From Mesorhabditis belari (lineage: Eukaryota > Nematoda > Chromadorea > Rhabditida > Rhabditidae), in NCBI GenBank assembly GCA_958450365.1, contig CAUEEP010000879.1:449501-513500 (forward strand): a stretch of DNA of 64,000 bases. The letters run 5' to 3'. Positions 10,801-18,751 of this stretch are shown one piece after another. The notes beneath the pieces are model-generated. The model did no database searches, was not told the origin of the DNA, and was given only the letters and a program-made list of their open reading frames with translations. Every line of letters begins with the position of its first letter. The stretch's first letter is position 1. The translations under genes were made by a program, and so were the position numbers.

Positions 10801-12958
10801 ACCTTTCCTAAGGTCTTTTCCAGCAAAAAAAAGGTGCGCAAATGTCCAGGTGCGCAAAAAAAGGTCGCATTTGTCCCACCCCCCAAATTGGCTAAAAATG
10901 AGCGAAATCAAATAAAAAAAATGTATGTTACAGCAAACCGTAAAGCAAACGGTTGGCTCATTTAGGAGAATATTTTACAAAAGTTTTACACTTAAGACTC
11001 ACAGTTGGAACTTGTGCGCCGCAGGGACTCCAACCCGCGACCTTTCGCTTACTGCTAACCATGCTAACCATTACACCACAACGCACCTGATCTCCCTTAC
11101 TCCAGTGGGAGTTAACTCTAACTTTACAATCTAATACAAACGTTCTTTCGATAATCTCACAAAGCACAAGTCCAGCCGAATAGAGATCACTTTGAGCATT
11201 GATTTGAACACCAAAAAGTTCCTGCGCTATCTAGAAAAGAATTTTCAAAACAAAACTTGTTTCACCTGTTCGTTTCCCAAGTCTTTTTGATACGAAAGCA
11301 GATAAGCCTAAGATACAGATATTCAGTCATTTCAATTAACAAGTCCAATCTCAGACAACCTCTGGACTCAAGCATTGTGAGGTGGCTGCTTGATACTCCT
11401 TTCCACTACCCATTTCCGAAAGATCTTTTGTGCACCCAAAGTCAGAGACTTTCAAAGTAAAGTCATTCGTCAGTAAGCAACTAAAATACTATTTGAAAAC
11501 GTTAAACTTCTTTTATGACTTGGTGACTTTAATGTCACGATGCAAAATCTGTCGCTTGGATAGAAAAAAGAGTGCAGAAAGTAGGTGTTCTGCCCAACAG
11601 ATCACCGTTTTCATGTTATAAATCACATTCGGGTTTTCAAGAGCTAAAAAATATGTCTGATTTTACAGTGGGTAATTGTGATGCAAAGATTCGAACTAAA
11701 AAGTTTTGCTATTAGGTTGGCAATGATGAAATGTCGTTTTTTACATAAAACTATTTTTAAGAATGATCAAGCAATCAATCAAAAGACAAAAGATCAACCA
11801 AAAGATCAATTTTGCCATTCAAAAGATCTATCTTTTCTCATCAAAATGGTTTAAATGATTTTGAAACACTTCTGTTTTGGAGGCTTTCGGGAGGAGTGAA
11901 GGTGGATAGTCGAAAACGCAGAGAGCGTCTAGTTAGATGGATTTTTGATCGTCTAGTTAGATGGACATCTAGCTTTTTTTGATGAGAAGCTAATATATTT
12001 TTTGTGTGCAAGTGAAAGGTCAAACTCTTTTACATTTTCAGTAAAATTTTCAGCCAAACTCGTCAAGCCACTTTTTCTATCTAAGTTCCTCAAAAACACC
12101 TCAAACGAGCCAAAAATTCCTTATTTCAAACCATTTTTCAAAAAAAAAATTCTGAAAAACGGCTGGACCAATTTGATTGAAAATTTGAGTGCATATGTAA
12201 AAAATATCGATTTTTCTTTTGCGTGAGAAATTAAAATGAATGCATGTTAAAAAGTTGTAAAATTGATTATTTCCTATTTATGCCAATTTCGGCTACTTTC
12301 ATTTGCGCGCCCCGAAAACCTCGAAAATAAAAGTTTTGCAAAATCATTTAAAAGGGATTTTAGAGAGGAAAGATAGATCTTTTGAATGGCAAAATTGATC
12401 TTTTGATTGATCTTTTGTCTTTTGATTGATTGCCTGATCATTCTTAAAAATAGTTTTATGTAAAAAACGACATTTCATTATTGCGAACCTAATAATTTAG
12501 GAAATTGGGATGAAATGTTTACTGGCATTTAGTGACTTCCTCTCGCAATACTCCATAAACAATGTGAAATAGTTATGATCTCCATTCCAACCATAGTAGT
12601 AAACAACATTCGGATGCTGCAGTCCCTTAAGGGCTTTCCACTCTTCGTCGAATTTCCACCGCTTAGAGGCGTCTAGATTTGTCAAGTATTTTGCAACGAT
12701 TGGTCTGCAACTTATTATTTTTGAAAAGTTAATTGAAGAAACTAACGGATGTCGTTCTCTTATCAATTCCACTCGCGCAATCGATCCATATCCAATCACT
12801 TTCGGCTCAATGCGTCTCCATTTCACCCATTTTGGGTCCTCATCAAACAGCAAATCCATTTTTTGTTCACCTGATTCTTTGGGGGCAATCAATTTGGAAA
12901 GTATTGAAACAGCAAGCAAATTGGACATCACTTTTTTCAGCTTAATGATCAGTGACAA
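7880..12958 (-). CDS. K1: protein kinase domain gene with transposon-filled introns
   Basis: Eight minus-strand exons join in frame: 12958-12747, 12704-12523, 11643-11520, 11480-11360, 11230-11142, 10042-9917, 8227-8155 and 8104-7880. They give about 383 residues with no frameshift. Landmarks are a degenerate glycine loop IGYGSIARV, lysine in IVAKYL, CEYCERKSL-type hinge (seen as MEYCERKSL), LHRDIKVT, VSDFG, SPEV and a YSAGLVLCEII helix. After the kinase comes LLRPIGFDN, the family's linker motif. Exons 3 and 7 (124 and 73 bases) equal those of K4. Three repeats sit wholly in introns: MITE 11712-12492, MITE 10500-10884 (with a tRNA-like piece beside it) and the Tc3-like element 8314-9885. The start shown is the first ATG; a second Met lies 10 codons later. 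The isoleucine and alanine in the glycine loop may weaken ATP binding. Confidence 0.75.
8314..9885 (+). mobile_element. Tc3-like Tc1/mariner element, 1,572 bp, with ~200-bp terminal inverted repeats
   Basis: The ends begin CAGTGCGTTTCAC on the left and, inverted, A(A)GTGCATTTCAC on the right. They match over about 200 bases (8314-8511 and 9690-9885). A TA duplication flanks the element at 8312-8313 and 9886-9887, the hallmark of the superfamily. A plus-strand transposase remnant lies inside. The element lies in the K1 intron between exons 6 and 7, so K1 coding is not interrupted. Confidence 0.9.
8600..9605 (+). pseudogene. Degenerate Tc3-like transposase
   Basis: Reading frames from 8548, 8867 and 9056 give one transposase in pieces. 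First comes an N-terminal helix-turn-helix (LSDYEKGQIDA, LRRIAKDLGRSD). Next is the first catalytic Asp in FSDEKKWNLDG, then GGNVMVWAAF, then the second Asp in YQQDNALIH. The third acidic residue would be in SPDLNPIENLW, which is present only after a one-base shift near 9392. With frame changes near 8890 and 9392, and a possible relict intron or shift near 9050, it should be inactive. The nearest familiar relative is the C. elegans Tc3 transposase, whose layout it follows. Confidence 0.85.
10500..10884. mobile_element. Palindromic MITE, GGGACAAATGCGACC family, copy 1
   Basis: The whole element folds on itself. GGGACAAATGCGACC and repeated TGCGCACC-like boxes at the left end are mirrored at the right end, and CGTATGCGTAGATTCCGAA is mirrored nearer the centre around 10680. 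There is no coding capacity. It lies in the K1 intron between exons 5 and 6. A diverged relative is at 15330-15817. Confidence 0.85.
11015..11086 (-). pseudogene. tRNA-like sequence (pseudo-tRNA or SINE head)
   Basis: On the minus strand the ends TGCGTTG and CGGCGCA can pair as a 7-bp acceptor stem, with a D-arm GTGTAATGGTTAGCAT and a T-arm GCGGG/CCTGC. The anticodon arm does not fold. The A-box and B-box promoters are recognisable. It is best read as a pseudogene or a tRNA-derived repeat inside a K1 intron. Confidence 0.55.
11712..12492. mobile_element. Mariner-type MITE, 781 bp, TTAGGTTGGC ends
   Basis: The left end TTAGGTTGGCAATGATGAAAT and the right end, inverted TTAGGTTCGCAATAATGAAAT, continue as inverted repeats for about 120 bases. 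A TA duplication flanks it at 11710-11711 and 12493-12494. There is no transposase. It lies in the K1 intron between exons 2 and 3. Confidence 0.85.
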
Positions 12959-13128
12959 AAATTGAAATAATTTTTCCCAAAACTTTTCTCTTTTTTTGTG
13001 ATCAATATGTTATCAGTTTTGCAAACAGAAGGTCTAGAAGAGAAATGTCTTTTTAGAGGTCTCAGATAAAGCTTTTAGTTGATTTTTTTTCAAAAAGTTT
13101 AAAACTTTTATGGTTACTTTGAAGATCA
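12959..13128. promoter_or_regulatory. Short divergent intergenic region between K1 and the F-box gene
   Basis: Only 170 bases separate the putative start of K1 (minus, 12958) from the start of the F-box gene (plus, 13129). Such spacing is compatible with a shared bidirectional promoter. The sequence is AT-rich with T runs; I see no specific factor site. Confidence 0.4.
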
Positions 13129-16100
13129 ATGTTTCGCACGGATAACCAAGAAAATTTCCCGTGGAAAGAAGTCTTCAAAAGATGCCACTCTGTCGATTTA
13201 CTGAATTTGGAGAAGGTTTAACTTTTTCTTGCATTTTGACTTTTCCTTAGAGTTTTTATAAAAGTTACTAGTTCAGCTAGTTAGCCAAAATATTCTCAGA
13301 GATAGTTATAAAAGCAAATTTCAAGCCAACACCAAATAGCTTCAGGTTTGTAAACGATTTCATCAACTGATTTCATTGAACAACCTCTTTTGGAAAGACC
13401 TTTGTGCAAGAGATGGGATTGAAATTCCTCCAGATCACATCACCGACTCACCCAACGAGCAAGTAAGCTCGATTTTCTTTCTAATTTCTTAATGTTTAGA
13501 AGCAAACTTTCAACTATCGTTACCTTTACCATTTTGCATCGAAAGGTCATGTAAATCCATATGGCCCAAACATTATCGCCGACTTACCGATCAACGCAAA
13601 ACAGGCTGAGGAGTATTTGATTGAAAACGAAAGCTGGATTTCTTGTAACGTAGAAGGGTTTAGTGTTTGAAAGGCTTCTCTTCTAGAAAGCTTTAGATGT
13701 ACATTGGAAGAGCCTCCAATTGGGTACGACTTGAAAAAAGGACCCGCAAAGTGTCTAGCGACATCGAATTCTTGGGGATGGAGGCTTATTATGGTGAATC
13801 TCGAGAAATGCGGCATTGAGGTCAAAATTGAGCACTATACTAGTTGAGGGGGGCACCTTTTTTTCTTCAAAACTACTTTTTCTGGGGTAGTTTTATGTGT
13901 AGATTCCGAAAAACACAACGAGAGCTTGAGAAAATGCGTTTTAAGCCGAGTTTCGGAGCTCCAAAGTGCGCTATCATACAGTGTTGTGATCAGAGGGATA
14001 CACTTAGGAAAGAGGTCTAAAAATAGCCTCGGAAAACATTTTTTGAAGCTAAAAACACTTTTTCAGACATAATTTAACCTACTGATTACGGTTTCTGATC
14101 AAAATGGAGCAAAATAAAAAAAAAATTTTTTTTTCAAATTTCGGCCATGTGGTCTCCCACATGAGTCAAAATCTCAAAAAATATTTTCTCAATTTCCTTG
14201 GCCTCTATCGGTCAATTTATGTTAGAAAATGAATATTTAGTGGTTAAAAATGGCTTTCGCTCTAGTTTTAACCTTGAAAAGTGTCCCAATAGTCGATAAG
14301 TTGGGCTCCATAAACAGGGTGGGCGATAAGTGTCCGGAAAATATTTTACACTGATTGAGCACTTAAAAACAGAAGCTATTTTGAGCTGGACTAGCAATAG
14401 TTTGGCGAAAGAACTAAAGTTTCATTCATTTATTCAAAACCGTTTTCCGATTTGTCGCTCTATTCGCATTTTCTAAGAGTCTTTGTCCGACATTTAAGAT
14501 CTCTCTGCGGCGTAGCTTCTTACTGAGCATTTATGAGTGTTACCACTGAGTTCATTATTAGAAAACATCTTTTAGTATCGTTAGAACGTTTTTTGTAAGT
14601 TAACAAGTTAAAATTTGGCCTTGCGCTTAGTTTTTTTAAAGTAAGTAAAGTGGTCCATCTAGCCATTTTATAAAAGAAAACCCAATTTTTCCGGAAACTT
14701 ATCGGCCCGTATAGGGTGGCGCACAATTACCCGCACTCAGTTCAAATTCACATTTTGAACTTTGATCCCAAATTGAAATTCATTGTTTTCTAGTAAAAAT
14801 GAGCTATATTTTGGAAGTAATAAGTGAAAAAAGAGTAAATGAAGCTGGTTTTCTTTGATTTTGAGGCATTGAAACTAGTTACAAAAACGAGAAAATCGCG
14901 ATTCCGCCACAGGAAACGCGCAACTTTGCAGCTCTCTAGCAAAACTTTAGAAAATTTTCTCATCAAATCCAGAAAACACATTGCAAGAAAAATATTCAAT
15001 TTGATAATAAAAAAAGAATTAGGTCGATTGATTGACTCTTCGCAAAGTTGGAGAATCTGAACTGAGTTCGGGTAGTTGTGCGCCACCCTGTGGTGAAGTA
15101 CCCTATAGAAGCGCGCACTTTAGAGTCGCAAAACTTGGCTTAAAACGCCTTTTCCGAAGCTCTCGTTGTGTTTTTTGGAATCTACGCATAAAACTACCCC
15201 AGAAAAAGTGGTTTTGAAGAAAAAATCGTGCCCATCAACTAGGATAGTACCCAAAATTGTTTTTTATTCTTTTGCTTTTTAAAAAAACCTTTTTTATTGA
15301 TATGGCTGACACCAAAATGACAAAGTGAAGGGAGTGGGACAAATGCGACCTTTTTCGCACCCGGACATTTGCGCACCTTTTTTCCGCACCTTGCCCATTA
15401 GCGCACCTTTTTTCGCGTTTTAAAAAAGCTCTAAAAAGCTAATATTAACCAATTTCTATTCCAAAAGTTGTTTTTCTAGGTAATTTTAGGGCGTAGAATC
15501 GAAATTTTGACATATCAGAGCTTGTGGAAACAAACGAACGGAGTTATACAAAGAGAAAAATCGAAAATTTTCTGTAATTTGATCTAGCCAGACAAAACGT
15601 CTTTCAAATTGGTTCCACACGCTCTGTTATGTCAAAATTTGAATTCGACACCCTCAAATTACCTAGAAAAAAAACTTATGGAATAGAAATTGGTTAATAT
15701 TAGCTTTTTAGAGCTTTTTAAAACGCGAAAAAAGGTGCGCTAATGGGCAAGGTGCGGAAAAAGAGGTGCGCAAATGTCCGGGTGCGCAAAAAAAAGGTAG
15801 CATTTGTCCCACTCCCCAAAGTTAATTATCTTTTGTCATATAAAGCTCTTAATTAATACAGTAGTTGTTGTGTCCAAATGTTTTCTAAAACAATCTAAAA
15901 CAAATCATCCTTGCTTTAGAGTTCAAAGATCAGAATTTTTCAAGTTAATTTTTTTATTAGAGCTTTTTCAGCCATGGATACTCGATGACGTTCGACCGAC
16001 GATAATCGTAACGGAAAAGCACGCTCCTCGATCCGATTGTGGGGCAATTTACATGTTTGGAGCTGAAGTAGGTCAAAAATTTAACAATTTTTGAACAATT

Positions 16101-17636
16101 CCATTAAAGATGGCAGAAAGTGAAGAAAAACTCCTTGAGAAACTTGGATTTCCAACCGAAAATGGAGCGCTTATTGAACGCAAATACCGTAATAATTCTA
16201 ATAGAAGACCATGGTCTTCTAATTTTCAACCCCCCAAAATTGATCGGCCAAAAAAGTAGGTAAGGGTCCCCTACATAAATCAAAAAATTAAAAATTGTTA
16301 AAAATATAAAACAAAATGCCCCTTGGCCCAAAACATGCCAAAAACAGGTATAAAAGTGAAAATAATTTTCCTTGGCCGGACCCAAAAAAAACACCAAAAA
16401 AAAACCAAGGGGGGGACCACAAAAAATTTTTAAAAAGTATTTTTTTAATTTTTCCAAAACTACGTCTCCAATTAACCCGGGGGCAAAAAAAAAAAAATCT
16501 GGCCCAAACACAACCAAAAAAAAAATTAAGTCTAAATAGAAAAGTCCCGATTTCAAGGGGGGGGGGGGTGGTCTTCTATTAGAGACTGGTCTTCTATTAG
16601 AGACTGGTCTTCTATTAGAATTATTACGGTATGCACAAAAAGCTGGTGTGTGAGCGGTATTTTTGAATTATTTCAATTTTGTTTTAAAAAATTTCAGAAC
16701 AAAATTCATCAATAAACTGCTGGACATAATTTTACAGCCACTCAAACAAAAGTTGAAATTTTTGACTGAATAACTGCGTTTTCTTTTGTTCTTTCATTTT
16801 TATTCAACTAATGTGTCTTTTTTAGGTAAAATGGATAAGGGGAAACGTATGATTGATCAAGAAAGAAATCGAATCGATTGCAAAACATTGCCCCGATTCA
16901 CGCCAGCCAAGGCACTAGGGATTGGCTGCAACGAAAACATATCATAACTTGCTTTCTAGTCCTGGGCTCCGGTCCAGACTTCGCTAGGTCTAGCAAAATT
17001 TACTAGTTTCACCCCAGAACAAAATGAAATGAACAAGAATGAAAAAAAATGAAATTCCGCGCAAACTGGGTGGGGTACGGGGCAGTTTTACCACGCTTTA
17101 AAGTGCCCAGCCAGGATTTTCTCGGAAAAAGGTCGCAAGTCCAAAACTTTCTCCGCACTCTGTATGTCCAACAGTATACATTTCCTTTATCAAGTCGTAT
17201 TTTTTAGGTCAACCCTGGACTCTAGAGACTCTAAAAGTGAACTATCCTCCCGGAATGCGAAATCTTTGTCTCTACAGTTATGCTAAAGACACACAGGTTA
17301 TAAAAATGAGAGATAAAAGTGATGATTTTTTTTGAAAATTCTAAAATTTCAGAACTGGAAAGGGAACTATGGGATGAAGTTCGGCGAAACGTCTATTCGA
17401 TTAGAGTTTACAGAGGACCCAACATCGAAAATACATGAAAATGTTTTCAACAACGAATTGTGCAATTTAAGAAACATTTTTCTGTTTCGAATTTCGAAAA
17501 GTTTTAGGTGAACGAATTGGAAGAAGGAAGGATTTCTCCGAAAAGTTTCAGTCCTCCAGAAAGCTTCACTCTTTTTGAATCAGATTCCTTCGAATCCGAG
17601 CTTTCAGATGAGGAAAAAAGCTTCCAATTGGGTTAA
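13129..17636 (+). CDS. F-box protein with FBA domain (FBXO2/FBXO6-like)
   Basis: Probable exons are 13129-13215, 13346-13462, 13500-about 13655, about 13690-13820, 15972-16067, 16110-16645 (split by a transposon), 17208-17296, 17353-17442 and 17508-17636. The N-terminal 60 residues form an F-box (FPWKEVF, DLLNLEKVCKRFHQL, NLFWKDLC), which binds Skp1 in SCF ubiquitin ligases. The rest follows the FBA domain of FBXO2/FBXO6, which in mammals recognises N-glycans: NPYGPNII, SWISCN, CLATSNSWGWR, LDDVRPTIIV, RSDCGAIY, YPPGMRNL, KDTQNWKGNYG. The C-terminal tail is acidic (ESDSFESELSDEEK). Phases agree across the listed junctions. The element at 16187-16630 interrupts exon 6, so this copy may be non-functional, or the allele may be young. 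Introns 4 and 5 hold further repeats. Ligand specificity is not shown by the sequence. Confidence 0.8.
14316..14711. mobile_element. Nested MITE, GGGCGATAAGTGTCCGGAAAAT ends
   Basis: GGGCGATAAGTGTCCGG near 14320 is matched by inverted GGGCCGATAAGTTTCCGG near 14693-14711. There is no coding capacity. It is inserted inside the 13840-15242 foldback and abuts the next element. Confidence 0.65.
14712..15090. mobile_element. Nested MITE, AGGGTGGCGCACAA ends
   Basis: AGGGTGGCGCACAATTACCCG at 14713 is matched by an inverted copy, CGGGTAGTTGTGCGCCACCCT, ending about 15089. Arms of about 30 bases continue into ACTCAGTTC. It directly follows the previous MITE inside the outer foldback. Confidence 0.75.
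15330..15817. mobile_element. Palindromic MITE, GGGACAAATGCGACC family, copy 2
   Basis: The left arm has GGGAGTGGGACAAATGCGACC followed by GCGCACCTTTTTT-like boxes and AGCTCTAAAAAGCTAATATT. The right arm is its mirror. The ends are the same family as 10500-10884, but the central sequence differs. It lies in the same F-box gene intron as the foldback stack. Confidence 0.85.
16187..16630. mobile_element. 444-bp inverted-repeat element inserted in an F-box gene exon
   Basis: The left end CCGTAATAATTCTAATAGAA is matched by the inverted right end. TA flanks both sides (16185-16186 and 16631-16632). The interior is homopolymer-rich, and the right side has a 20-base unit (TGGTCTTCTATTAGAGAC) in tandem. 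Removing the element plus one TA restores an uninterrupted frame reading ERKYAQKA across the junction, so the insertion is in coding sequence. Confidence 0.8.
16646..17207. other. Intron-like stretch inside the F-box gene
   Basis: No exon in this interval fits the FBA domain order. A GC-richer block near 16950-17120 (CCTGGGCTCCGG, GGGTGGGGTACGGGGC) looks unlike the flanks and may be another repeat. I could not define its ends. Confidence 0.4.
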
Positions 17637-17861
17637 TATTCATTTGTTTTTTCAAGATTTGATACTCACAAGGGATCCCCAGCAGATCCCCAACATTGTT
17701 TGGCTGGAAACAGAGTGTTTCTGATGCAGAATTTCACGGTGATTCTGAATCTGTAATCAGAAGTTCCTAAAGCCTCAAGCAAAAAACATATTCAACTTTT
17801 CCGTAACATTTTTTTGCAGCGCGCAATAAGATCCTTTTTCACGTGGTGGTCCTTTTTCACC

Positions 17862-17939
17862 TCATTGGCCTAGTGGTTAGTGCGCTTGTGTTATAGGCGA
17901 ATCGCCTTTTTGCATGGGTCCAATCCCCCGTACCGCCAT
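17862..17939 (+). pseudogene. tRNA-like block in left foldback arm
   Basis: It has an A-box-like TGGCCTAGTGGTTAG and a B-box-like GGGTCCAATCCC, followed by a T run that could end RNA polymerase III transcription. The anticodon stem is not convincing. It is a tRNA-derived repeat module rather than a working tRNA. Confidence 0.6.
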
Positions 17940-18420
17940 CTTTTTTTGCTTTTTGATTTTTTTGTGTCACATTGACTTTTAATTAAACAAATTCATTATC
18001 TTTATAATGATATAATCTAAAATAGTATACTCATAATAGTAAGAAACTCATCCAAGAGGTTTGGTAAAATAACATGCATTTTATCTGCATAATTTAGAAC
18101 GGAGACTTGATGAATGAGGTGAGATTGAGCAATGCTGCTCTTTCGGAGGTACATATTTTTGCCAATAATATTGTATGTGTTCATTTAGGCCCAGCGCCAA
18201 CAACGCAAGCACGATCAGCAATGCAATGCACGATATAACGAAATAATTACACTAAAATAGATAGATAGGACAGTCATAACATTCAGAAGATTTTTGAGAT
18301 CGTTTTTTCTAAAACGTAATTTGTCTCCTCACGTTTTTTGGGTTGAACCAAAATGCATATAACGAATTTGTTTAAGTAAAAACCAATTAGACACAAAAAA
18401 ATCGAAAAGCAAACAAAAGC

Positions 18421-18498
18421 TGGCGGCAAGGGGATTGAACCCAGGCAAAAAGACTGCGGGTTGCCGACGCAAGCGCGCTAACTACTAGGCCAATGAGG
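18421..18498 (-). pseudogene. tRNA-like block in right foldback arm
   Basis: This is the inverted partner of the left block, with better-preserved boxes: TGGCCTAGTAGTTAGCGCGC and GGGTTCAATCCCC. The region between the boxes differs from the left copy, so the two have drifted. Confidence 0.6.
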
Positions 18499-18751
18499 TA
18501 GTTGGAACGACCACGTGAAAAAGGACCTTATTGCACACAGATTCGGAATCACCGTGAAATTCTGAAATCAGAAACACTCTGTTTCCAGCCAAACAATGTT
18601 GGGGATCTGCTGGGGTTCCCTTGTCAACTAAATCACTTTCAAAAACTAGTTTAACAGAATAACATACTTTTCAACTATGTTAGCTAGTTTTTCGTTTTTT
18701 GTTTTGTTTTGTTTTGAAAAAGTTTCCCAAAAAGTACTTAACCTTTAAGAT

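Larger units (their letters stand above)
13840..15242. mobile_element. Outer foldback element, CTAGTTGA ends, hosting two nested MITEs
   Basis: The left end (CTAGTTGA, then GGGCAC, TTTCTTCAAAAC, GTAGATTCCGAAAAACACAACGAGAGCTT-like) is mirrored at 15100-15242. Arms of about 140 bases are clear. The interior from 14316 to 15090 is two other elements. It lies in the intron after exon 4 of the F-box gene. No target duplication is certain. Confidence 0.75.
17668..18624. mobile_element. 957-bp foldback element with tRNA-like sequences in both arms
   Basis: The left arm starts ACAAGGGATCCCCAGCAG and continues GATCCCCAACATTG, TTTGGCTGGAAACAGAGTG and TTTCACGGTGATTC. The right arm ending at 18624 is its inverted copy with a few changes. 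The arms run for about 270-350 bases and include a tRNA-like block each, then GCTTTTTGATTTTTTTGTGTC-like DNA. The loop of about 300 bases is AT-rich. The left arm carries about 55 bases that the right arm lacks. It lies immediately downstream of the F-box gene. Confidence 0.85.

Noticed and set aside
17862..17939. A functional tRNA gene in the foldback element
   Set aside because: A- and B-boxes are present, but the anticodon and acceptor stems do not fold, and the inverted partner differs exactly in the anticodon region.
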